The translations under genes were made by a program, and so were the position numbers. The notes under the pieces were generated by a model that saw only the letters and a program-made list of their open reading frames with translations, was not told the DNA's origin and did not search any database. A stretch of DNA of 64,000 nucleotides, taken from contig NZ_QGTG01000005.1 in the NCBI RefSeq assembly GCF_003182155.1, positions 124,001 through 188,000 on the forward strand, read 5' to 3'. Within the stretch, counting starts at the first letter, position 1. Each line of letters starts with the position of its first letter. Shown piece by piece: positions 45,344 to 53,297 of the stretch. Source of the stretch: Chitinophaga sp. S165. GTDB lineage: Bacteria; Bacteroidota; Bacteroidia; Chitinophagales; Chitinophagaceae.

Positions 45344-48300
45344 ATGACTGAACATATCAACTACCAGGAATTTGATGCAGGCACAGTACCACTTCAGGAC
45401 AGTAACCTGATAGAGGCCAGTGCCGGTACAGGTAAGACATATTCCATTGCCATTCTTGTATTGAGACTGGTACTGGAAAATGCCCTTTCCATCAAAGAGA
45501 TCCTGATGGTGACCTTTACAAAAGCAGCGGTAGCAGAACTGGAAGAACGTATCCGCCTGTTTGTCCGGAATGCAAATAGGGTTGCCCAGGGAATGGAAAC
45601 AACGGACCCTAACATTTTCCGGCTGGTGGAAGAGGCGGTTGAACGTAATGGTCTTGAACAGGTACAACAGCAGTTGAAAGATGCGATATTATTCCTGGAT
45701 GAAACAGCAGTGCTGACCATTCACAGCTTCTGCCAGAAGACGTTGAACGAATTCGCATTTGAAACAGATCAGCTGTTTGGCGCAGAAATGATCCAGGATA
45801 CACGAACGCTGATCGAGGAGGAAGTACAAAAGTTCTGGCGTAAGTATGTCACAACCTTACATATCCGTTTGCTGGAAAAGATCTGGGAGCCTGAGATGAT
45901 GGCTGGCATCAGCACAGCGCTTAACGAGCATATGAGCGGTAAACGTTATTTCGCTTATGAACGAGGTAAACGTTATGCCATCAAACCTAAAGAACAGGAA
46001 GAATGGCTGCAGCAACTGGATGCGGTAGACGAGAAGAAGGAGGCTGCCGAAAAAGAACTGCACAGCTTCATAAAAAACAATACAGAGAAGTTTAGAACAT
46101 TATGTGAAGGTGACAGGTATGCAAAGAAAGCGCTGTTATCATATGTAGACGATCCGGAACAGTTCATTAAAACGGTCAAAGAAAAACGCAGCTCTGCCGG
46201 TTATATCACCAAATTATTTCCCGACTTGTTGGAACGCCTCGATAAAGCAGGTGTATTGGATGAAGAACGCAAAGGTATCGTACAACAGGTGATCAGCCGT
46301 TTGTACTGTTTTGCTATCGAAGAAATTGCGGCAGGAGTAAAGGGTTATAAGAAGCGTAATAACCTGCTGAGTTATGACGATATGATCACGAACCTGCACA
46401 ATTCACTGGTGGAGAAAAATAACCCCAGGCTCATAGAAGTCTTGCAGGAAAAGTACAAAGCAGTGTTCGTGGATGAGTTCCAGGATACCGACAGGATGCA
46501 GTACGAGATCTTCGAAAAAGCATTCGGTACAGGTACCATCCTGTTTTATATCGGTGATCCCAAGCAAAGTATCTACGCCTGGCGTAAGGCAGATATCTTC
46601 ACGTATTTCAAGGCGAGGGCAAGTGTGCAGCATGTGTATGGAATGAACCATAACTTCCGCTCTTCTGAGCCGTTCATTGCAGCCATGAACACTTTTTTCC
46701 TGCCGACGGAAGATTTCGACACATTCTACTTCAGCGGTGAAGGGAATGCGATCAACTATATAAAAGTAGATAGCCCGGAACGGAATACCAAAGGGCTTTT
46801 GTTTAAAGGAGAGGAGCCAGATGTACCTATCACGGTTTTCAATGCATCCAACAGTAATGAGCTGGTTGAAGCGGTGGCAGCACAGGTGGCATTGTTGTTA
46901 AAAGATGGAGTATACACAATTGGAAATGAAGAAAGCAGGCGGCCCGTCAGACCATCGGACGTAGGTATCCTGGTGCGTACCGGCCGGCAGGGCAGGGAAG
47001 TGAAAGCGCAACTGGCGAAGTTAGGAGTACCTGCTGTAACTGTAGATGATGCCAGGGTCTTACAATCAGAAGAAGCTACCTATCTGTTGTACTTGTTGGA
47101 AGCAATGCTGGAGCCGAACCGCTCTTCTATTAACCGTGCATTGCTATCGCCTTTTACAAATCTTAAACTGGAAGATGTATTGTTACTCGATGACGAAGTA
47201 ACACTGTCCTTTTTCGGGAATTATAAGAACCGCTGGCAGCAGGATGGCATCTATACTGCCATGATGGATTTCATAACAGACTTCAATGTGCGCAATGTGT
47301 TATTACATGCGCATACAGAAAGCGGGGAAAGGGTTATCTCTAATCTCTTTCAGCTGACAGAACTCGTGCATCAGATCCAGAGCCGTAAGAATTTATCCAT
47401 GACAGAATTGGTGTCATGGTTGAAAAGAGGTATAGATGGAATGGCTACCGAAGGTGACGAATACGAGCAGCGTGTAGAAAGTGATGAAGAGGCTGTGAAC
47501 ATTGTGACCATTCATAAAAGCAAAGGGCTGGAATATAAGATCGTAATGGCGCCCTTCCTGGATTTTGCGGAGAATAAGAGCATTGAGTTCTTCAGTTTCC
47601 GTGATCCTGATACAGGCGATTACGTAGGTGTTGAGAAGAAACGTATGACGGATGAACAGCGCGCCTCCTATGCCCGCCAGGCGGAGCAGGAGAACCGGCG
47701 TTTATTGTATGTAGCCATCACCCGTGGGGTATACAAGTGTTTTGTTTTCCGCAATAACGCTAAGTACTATGCCAATTCTACCTTGTTGGCATTCCTGCAG
47801 GCATTAATAGCGGCCGCCCCATCGCCGCATATCATTAAGTTCGAGCAGGACCTTCCGGAAGCGCCTGGACAGGATCTGACACGGCATGCCGGTACAGTGA
47901 TGAACACCGGAACGGAAGCCCCTGTGAGGTTTGTATTGAAGGAACAGAACTGGCGGAAGATGAGTTATACCATGCTGGCCGCAAAAGCAGAGCATAGCCT
48001 TAAAACACGCCCTTCACAACAGGAAGATCCCTATGAGACTTTCATCTTTCATACATTAAAACGTGGTGCAAAGACAGGTAACCTGTTGCACTTCCTGTTT
48101 GAAAACATCAACTTTTCTGAAGATAGCCGTTGGGAAAAATGGATAACCGAAACTGTCCGCCGCTTTGTACCGGGCCAGCAGGAAATATATGGCCCTATGC
48201 TGCGGCAACTGCTGGAGCACGTGTTGCACACCGACATTACGGTAGGCGAGCAAACCTTTCCTTTATCAGCCGTCATCTGGCATAAACGTATTCCGGAATT

Positions 48301-48808
48301 TGAGTTTGACTTTCCCGTATCAGCATTCTTTCCTGATATGCTGAATGGTCTTTCTGACGATAGAACGAGCATAATAGTACGCCGCTTCCATGAACATGGC
48401 AGTAATGAACTGGAAGGCATCATGAACGGCAAGATGGACCTTTTCTTCGAGCATGAAGGCAAGTATTACATCCTGGACTGGAAGTCTAATTATCTCGGAG
48501 ACTCACCGGAAGATTATACACCGGCTGCATTATCTGTGGCCATGAATGAGAATAACTATCATCTGCAATATCTCATCTATACTTTAGCAGCCAAGAAATA
48601 CCTGGAAAGCAGGTTGCATGCCTTCAACTATGAGAAACAGTTCGGCGGTGTGATCTATTGTTTCGTAAGGGGGATCAGAAAAGGGCAGCCTACAGGCATT
48701 TTCACCAGTAAACCGCCCCTGTCAAAAATATTGCAGCTGGAAAATAGTTTGTCGCCGGGCATGAATAAAAAACAACCGCCCCAGCAAAAGCTTTTCGATA
48801 TCTATTAG
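45344..48808 (+). CDS. recB: Exodeoxyribonuclease V subunit beta, RecB helicase-nuclease
   Basis: The 1154 residues fit RecB (about 1180). Walker A ASAGTGKTYS is at the N-terminus; FVDEFQDTD is motif II, GDPKQSIYAWRKAD motif III and TIHKSKGLEYKIV motif V. The C-terminal nuclease domain near 1025-1050 has NGKMDLFF and LDWKSN, the Asp/Lys metal site. It ends the recDCB operon. The convergent minus-strand gene ends within two bases, and no terminator is visible in between. Confidence 0.93.
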   Translation: MTEHINYQEFDAGTVPLQDSNLIEASAGTGKTYSIAILVLRLVLENALSIKEILMVTFTKAAVAELEERIRLFVRNANRVAQGMETTDPNIFRLVEEAVERNGLEQVQQQLKDAILFLDETAVLTIHSFCQKTLNEFAFETDQLFGAEMIQDTRTLIEEEVQKFWRKYVTTLHIRLLEKIWEPEMMAGISTALNEHMSGKRYFAYERGKRYAIKPKEQEEWLQQLDAVDEKKEAAEKELHSFIKNNTEKFRTLCEGDRYAKKALLSYVDDPEQFIKTVKEKRSSAGYITKLFPDLLERLDKAGVLDEERKGIVQQVISRLYCFAIEEIAAGVKGYKKRNNLLSYDDMITNLHNSLVEKNNPRLIEVLQEKYKAVFVDEFQDTDRMQYEIFEKAFGTGTILFYIGDPKQSIYAWRKADIFTYFKARASVQHVYGMNHNFRSSEPFIAAMNTFFLPTEDFDTFYFSGEGNAINYIKVDSPERNTKGLLFKGEEPDVPITVFNASNSNELVEAVAAQVALLLKDGVYTIGNEESRRPVRPSDVGILVRTGRQGREVKAQLAKLGVPAVTVDDARVLQSEEATYLLYLLEAMLEPNRSSINRALLSPFTNLKLEDVLLLDDEVTLSFFGNYKNRWQQDGIYTAMMDFITDFNVRNVLLHAHTESGERVISNLFQLTELVHQIQSRKNLSMTELVSWLKRGIDGMATEGDEYEQRVESDEEAVNIVTIHKSKGLEYKIVMAPFLDFAENKSIEFFSFRDPDTGDYVGVEKKRMTDEQRASYARQAEQENRRLLYVAITRGVYKCFVFRNNAKYYANSTLLAFLQALIAAAPSPHIIKFEQDLPEAPGQDLTRHAGTVMNTGTEAPVRFVLKEQNWRKMSYTMLAAKAEHSLKTRPSQQEDPYETFIFHTLKRGAKTGNLLHFLFENINFSEDSRWEKWITETVRRFVPGQQEIYGPMLRQLLEHVLHTDITVGEQTFPLSAVIWHKRIPEFEFDFPVSAFFPDMLNGLSDDRTSIIVRRFHEHGSNELEGIMNGKMDLFFEHEGKYYILDWKSNYLGDSPEDYTPAALSVAMNENNYHLQYLIYTLAAKKYLESRLHAFNYEKQFGGVIYCFVRGIRKGQPTGIFTSKPPLSKILQLENSLSPGMNKKQPPQQKLFDIY

Positions 48809-48809
48809 T

Positions 48810-49706
48810 TTATGCAACAGCGGCACTCCGCTGTTGTTCCAGTTTTGCCTGTACCAGCAAAGCATGTAATACTTCTGTAGAGAACCCGTGTAGCAATAAC
48901 CGGAAGGCAGCACCAGCCATTGGTAAAGGTATCATGGGATGTTTGTTGTTCAGTGCTGTCAGCTTTTCCGGACAATCCATGATCGTTGCTGCATAAATGC
49001 CTATCACCTCATCAAGCTGCAGTGAATTGGTGGCCCGCCAGAAGTCTGCATCCGTCAGGAAGAACTGGTACACCGGTGTGAAAATTTCTATTGCAGTGCC
49101 CAGGTCAATAAAGTTCGTCCACTTATGACGGAAGTTTTCAAATGGGAGAGGACCAGTGGAAATAGCACTGAAATCAGGCTGTTCCTGTTTACTTACGCGT
49201 ACGCCTTTTTCTTCAATAGCCTTGTTCAGATTAATGATAAAGTTATAGAGGTTCAGATCATGTTCCAGGAAGAGATTATCCCTGACGTCTGCAACTTTAA
49301 CCGGCTTTAGCGGATTCATAGGAATGCTCTCAGCTCCCTTTACATTGTCCTTAATGAACCGCAATACCTCAGAGCCCAGGTAAAAATGGCGTAAGATCAG
49401 AAAGTTGGCCTCAGGGGTTATAAAATACTTCATGCCCCAGAAAAGGCTCTTATGCAGCATTTTGGGTGCATTGATCAGGTTCGGGATGAAGATCTTGAAG
49501 ATCTGCATTAGCACGATACTGATGCGCGCAAATGCTTTAATGACAGGATACAGGAACTGCCTGCTCTTGGTAGAAGAGTCATACAGGAACGCTGCCTTTG
49601 CATCCGGGTTAAAGGGAATGCTTTTATCCAGGAACAGTGCATGCCAGTGACTGGGATTGCGTGAGTCATGCGGCATCTGTTGATAGTACTCTTTAGTATG
49701 TAACAT
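48810..49706 (-). CDS. Unrecognised protein linked to the KASIII-diiron fusion
   Basis: The 298 residues have no signal peptide and no domain I can name. The sequence is largely helical, with a hydrophobic stretch near 58-75 and charged motifs such as RHFYLGSEVLRF and LFLEHDLNLYNF. Two histidine/Glu-containing helices could bind metal, but that is only a guess. It starts 9 bp after the KASIII-diiron fusion gene and is almost certainly translated from the same transcript, so it likely acts in the same pathway. Confidence 0.5.
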   Translation of the reverse strand: MLHTKEYYQQMPHDSRNPSHWHALFLDKSIPFNPDAKAAFLYDSSTKSRQFLYPVIKAFARISIVLMQIFKIFIPNLINAPKMLHKSLFWGMKYFITPEANFLILRHFYLGSEVLRFIKDNVKGAESIPMNPLKPVKVADVRDNLFLEHDLNLYNFIINLNKAIEEKGVRVSKQEQPDFSAISTGPLPFENFRHKWTNFIDLGTAIEIFTPVYQFFLTDADFWRATNSLQLDEVIGIYAATIMDCPEKLTALNNKHPMIPLPMAGAAFRLLLHGFSTEVLHALLVQAKLEQQRSAAVA

Positions 49707-49715
49707 AAAAGGTGT

Positions 49716-51587
49716 TTAGAAATTATCCAGTTCTTCCAATTGCATCCTGTATAGCCTTGCCACCACCTTCGCGGTCTTTACAATTTTCTGTGCCATTTCT
49801 GCTGTAAGCAGGTCTGATTGTATGGCATTTTCAAATCGTTCAAAGTGATTATCATTGCTGTCGCTGCTTTCATGGTAAATGAAGAAGGACACCTGGTCGG
49901 CATTCAGTTGCAGCTGTTGCTGAATGGCGCGCCCCCACTTGCCCGACACACGGTTGCCAAGTCCTTCAATGATAAACATGCCGCCTAACAGATCAAACGG
50001 GTCCGGCTGACTGGCACGCTGGAACATATAAGCGCTGAGTGCCTCACTGCCAATATTCTTTTCGCCAGTATAAAGATCTTTTTCGTTTCCTCCGCAGTTA
50101 ATGTAGTTCTTTTCCAGGATCTGATAATCGCGGTGCTCATCAGAAGAGTGCCTGATAAAAGAGGAGCGTACATGAAAATAGGTCATGCTGACGTTGGACG
50201 CCGCGCGGGCTATCCATTGGGAACCGTCTATCACCTGCTGCCGGAGGTTAAGCAATAAACGCCTGTATTCTTCCATTGTCAGCTGACCATTGAATATCTT
50301 CTTTACAATAGGTACCTGTTGCAATGAGCGCTCGAAATCGAACCACACGCCTGTAAGCTGCCGTACCAGCCATTCCTGTACCGGCTTTTGCTGTATCCTG
50401 ATCTCCGGCGCCTTAATGGTAGCAATATCTTCTTTGATAATACCGGGAGTACCGGGAACCACCACCTTCAGCATCATGTATCCGGTGATGAACCGTCCGC
50501 TTTCAGGCACCATGCAAAGGATCTGTTGTCCGTGCTGTAATTTTCCGCTACGTAATAATTCGTCCAGTATTACGAAGATGGAAGCAGCGCCAATGTTCCC
50601 CACGCTATACAGGTTAGTAAACCATTTCTCCCCAGCAATGTTCACACCACCCTTTTCCAGCAGGTCAGTGATCTGCTTTTTAAAGTGATGTGAAGAATAA
50701 TGGCAGGCCAGCCAGTCAATAGCATCGGGTGTGATCTTCTTTTCATCTACCAGCTCAAAGAAACGCTGGATACCCAGTTTCACGATATTATCTACCAGCT
50801 GCATGTCCTGTTTGAGGTTCACAGCACCATCATGGTCCGCATCGCTCATACTGTCGTAATCGAGCCATGTTTTCCGGATGCTGCCATCAGCCTGTTTGTT
50901 GGTCCCTGTGTACATACATAGCTCATACTGATTAGCATAAGAGCGCAGGTCAATCCATTCTATTTCCAGAGATATATTTGTGCGGGAAGGAGCAGGTTGT
51001 AATAACATGGCTCCCGCGCCATCGCTCAGCATCCAGCGAAGGAAGTCTATGTCTGCCGGAAGGGTTCCGTCTGAGGTGACAATAGACTGCCGGGCAAAAC
51101 GGGAGGCCTTGAACATCCTGCTGGGTAGTTCAGCAGCACAACATACCGCACGATCGGCCTGTCCGGCCTGTACATGCATATATGCATTCTGAATGGCCAT
51201 GATGCTGGCTGCACATACACTTTGATGAGATGCCAGCGTACAGGTGCCGATACCACTTTCCGCCTGTACCATACTGGCAAAACCGGGCACGGGCAGATCA
51301 CTCTGTGTGGTGGCAGTACTGAGAAAGTCTACGTCCTGTTTATCCGTTCCTGTTCCTTCAAGACAATCGTCTATGGCATTAGACGCCATTTCATATGCCT
51401 GATGTGTGGTGTGTTGTTGTGTGTCAAGTGCATAGTAACGGGATTGGATACCGTTCTTTCTCAGAAAAATATCTTTGGTACGGGATGGCATGCCGTTGAT
51501 CTTGCCCAGGTAATCTTCCATTTTGTCATTGGGGATGGAGGTATTGGGCAGGAATTTTCCGGTAGCCGTAATGAATACTTTGTGCAT
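49716..51587 (-). CDS. Beta-ketoacyl-ACP synthase III fused to a heme-oxygenase-like diiron oxidase domain
   Basis: The 623 residues have two parts. Residues 1-375 are a KASIII thiolase-fold domain with Cys125 in HQSVCAAS, His296 in ACHYSSH and Asn331 in SVGNIGAAS, the Cys-His-Asn triad for decarboxylative or acyl-transfer condensation. Residues ~405-620 are helical with potential diiron ligands: E484/H485 (SSDEHRDY), E541 (FIIEGLG) and the H572/E573-D579/H581 group (YHESSDSNDNHFERF), as in heme-oxygenase-like diiron oxidases. The fusion suggests condensation of an acyl chain and oxidation of the same molecule. It heads a transcript with the unknown 298-residue protein. Confidence 0.75.
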   Translation of the reverse strand: MHKVFITATGKFLPNTSIPNDKMEDYLGKINGMPSRTKDIFLRKNGIQSRYYALDTQQHTTHQAYEMASNAIDDCLEGTGTDKQDVDFLSTATTQSDLPVPGFASMVQAESGIGTCTLASHQSVCAASIMAIQNAYMHVQAGQADRAVCCAAELPSRMFKASRFARQSIVTSDGTLPADIDFLRWMLSDGAGAMLLQPAPSRTNISLEIEWIDLRSYANQYELCMYTGTNKQADGSIRKTWLDYDSMSDADHDGAVNLKQDMQLVDNIVKLGIQRFFELVDEKKITPDAIDWLACHYSSHHFKKQITDLLEKGGVNIAGEKWFTNLYSVGNIGAASIFVILDELLRSGKLQHGQQILCMVPESGRFITGYMMLKVVVPGTPGIIKEDIATIKAPEIRIQQKPVQEWLVRQLTGVWFDFERSLQQVPIVKKIFNGQLTMEEYRRLLLNLRQQVIDGSQWIARAASNVSMTYFHVRSSFIRHSSDEHRDYQILEKNYINCGGNEKDLYTGEKNIGSEALSAYMFQRASQPDPFDLLGGMFIIEGLGNRVSGKWGRAIQQQLQLNADQVSFFIYHESSDSNDNHFERFENAIQSDLLTAEMAQKIVKTAKVVARLYRMQLEELDNF

Positions 51588-51626
51588 GCAGTTACAGTTT
51601 ACGAGTATGTTGATGTCCCTGTATAT

Positions 51627-51658
51627 AAAAAAAATGTCTCGTTATTGGAAACGAGACA
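51627..51658 (-). terminator. Intrinsic terminator or attenuator between glycosyltransferase and KASIII gene
   Basis: TGTCTCGTT and AACGAGACA form a 9-bp stem around ATTGGA, and the minus-strand transcript runs into eight T. It lies between the glycosyltransferase stop (51688) and the KASIII start (51587), so it can uncouple the two genes. Confidence 0.8.
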
Positions 51659-51687
51659 GAAATATATAACAATTCTTGGCAAATGCT

Positions 51688-53007
51688 TTAGGAAGCCCTC
51701 ATTTTTAGCAATTCTGCAACATATCCGGCACTTAACAGGATAGGCTCATATTGGTTGAACTCTTCTTTCAGCCTGCATATGTTCGTTTTGAATGAAGGTG
51801 TATCCAGCACATCTTCAAACGCTTCTATGATCTGCTCGGGACTGGGAGTATCCGTATGCAGGTTAATGCCATATTTCAGATACCCTATCCTTGCGCAAAG
51901 CTCGTTCTCACATTCATTTGTACCTGCTGCAATAACCGGAAGTTTGTGTTGTAGGCTTAACAGCACACCGCTGTAAGAGGCATTGGTGATAAAAGCTTTT
52001 GCGTAAGGCATCACGTCGTCAAAAGGAATGAAGTCTTCAATAATAACATTGCGGTAAGGATATCTGGCACGCAATTCCTCTGTCTTCAATCCACGGGTTG
52101 TAACAATAATAAGCACGTCGGTGTTACGGAATGCTTCCAGCGCAGGTATGATGATCTTGTTCTGGTCCTTTTCGGTTGTGCCCTGCGTTGCTATTACGAT
52201 GTCTTTGTACTGATGCAGCCGCTCGTCCGACCATGGAAGCCCTTTTCTGGCGACAGCGTATGGTCGCATAGGTCCGACATACCGAATATTCCCGCCGATG
52301 TCGCTGCGCCGGTATTCCAGGCCTGGTGAACCTAACTGCAGCACAATATCAGAATTTCTGACAACACTGTCCAGCATGTTGATACCATTGTTTGTAATGC
52401 CATATCTTCTGAATACCTGCTCGTATGCATTGAATGTTTCCTTGAAAAAGATCTTATCTGTCATGAAGCGTAAAACAGATTGTTTCAGACGTCCCAGCGG
52501 ATTGCGGGAAGGCGTCATACCTAAACCATATGGAGGCAGGTCTCTTGAAGATGCAGTCAGCGGAACAACGCCTATAGCGATCACCGGCACACCCAGTACC
52601 TGACGTACGATAGGTGCAGCAGTGAATAGCGTGTCAACTATCAGTACATCAAAGGGGAAAGCTTCGTAGATGTAACGGATATCCTCAAAGTGCTTGGCAG
52701 CAGGTTTTGCAAAGATGTTGAGCATGTCAAAGTTCAGCTTCGCGATCCTGCCTGTAATACGGGCCCTTTCCGGATGTATCTCATTTATATTTCCACTGTT
52801 CACATCCTTGTATTTTATAGGTGTGTAATGATAGATGTACAATTGATGGAACTTTTTGGTATAGCGTTTTGACGCATACCATCGTACGTCGCATCCTGAA
52901 TCCTGAAGATGTTTTGCCAGGCCGGTCAGAGGGTTTATATAGTCGTCAGCTGAGATAGTAGCAAATAATACTTTCTTACCGGCAAGTTGTTCAATACTAC
53001 TTGTCAT
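51688..53007 (-). CDS. UDP-glycosyltransferase-like GT1 family protein
   Basis: The 439 residues have the two-Rossmann GT-B layout. The N-terminal domain starts KKVLFATISADDYINPLTGLA (read in short parts) and the C-terminal donor-binding motif contains FITNASYSGVLLSLQHKLPV and AAGTNECENE. Members of this family attach a sugar from a nucleotide donor to small molecules, including lipids and polyketides. It is on the same strand as the KASIII fusion and is plausibly the tailoring enzyme of its product, although a terminator lies between them. Confidence 0.8.
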   Translation of the reverse strand: MTSSIEQLAGKKVLFATISADDYINPLTGLAKHLQDSGCDVRWYASKRYTKKFHQLYIYHYTPIKYKDVNSGNINEIHPERARITGRIAKLNFDMLNIFAKPAAKHFEDIRYIYEAFPFDVLIVDTLFTAAPIVRQVLGVPVIAIGVVPLTASSRDLPPYGLGMTPSRNPLGRLKQSVLRFMTDKIFFKETFNAYEQVFRRYGITNNGINMLDSVVRNSDIVLQLGSPGLEYRRSDIGGNIRYVGPMRPYAVARKGLPWSDERLHQYKDIVIATQGTTEKDQNKIIIPALEAFRNTDVLIIVTTRGLKTEELRARYPYRNVIIEDFIPFDDVMPYAKAFITNASYSGVLLSLQHKLPVIAAGTNECENELCARIGYLKYGINLHTDTPSPEQIIEAFEDVLDTPSFKTNICRLKEEFNQYEPILLSAGYVAELLKMRAS

Positions 53008-53166
53008 AATAAATGTTAAAAAATATGTGATAATGCCTGTAAATGAATAGGATCAATAAAGATTTACCTGATTATAATTAATGGTTATCCGCGTGTTGGC
53101 AGGAACGCTGTAGAATAATTGTAGGATTAGCCGAATAGTTGGTGCTGTTCTTTCAATAAGGTAATA

Positions 53167-53174
53167 CAAATCTA
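53167..53174 (-). promoter_or_regulatory. Candidate -7 promoter element for the glycosyltransferase gene
   Basis: Read on the minus strand it is TAGATTTG, an exact TAnnTTTG match, about 160 bp before the start codon. The implied leader would be ~150 nt. No -33 element is obvious. Confidence 0.35.
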
Positions 53175-53233
53175 AGGGATTTCTTATGATAAAAAGAAAT
53201 ACGTTCTCAAAAGACGATTTTATTTCTCTTTCG

Positions 53234-53253
53234 TGACAATCTATTAATTGTCA
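53234..53253. promoter_or_regulatory. Inverted repeat upstream of the DUF5703 gene
   Basis: TGACAAT and ATTGTCA are perfect 7-bp arms around CTATTA, 45 bp before the start codon. A candidate operator. Confidence 0.3.
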
Positions 53254-53297
53254 ATATTACATCTTATTTTTACTGATATAGACTTCCCATTCCATGT

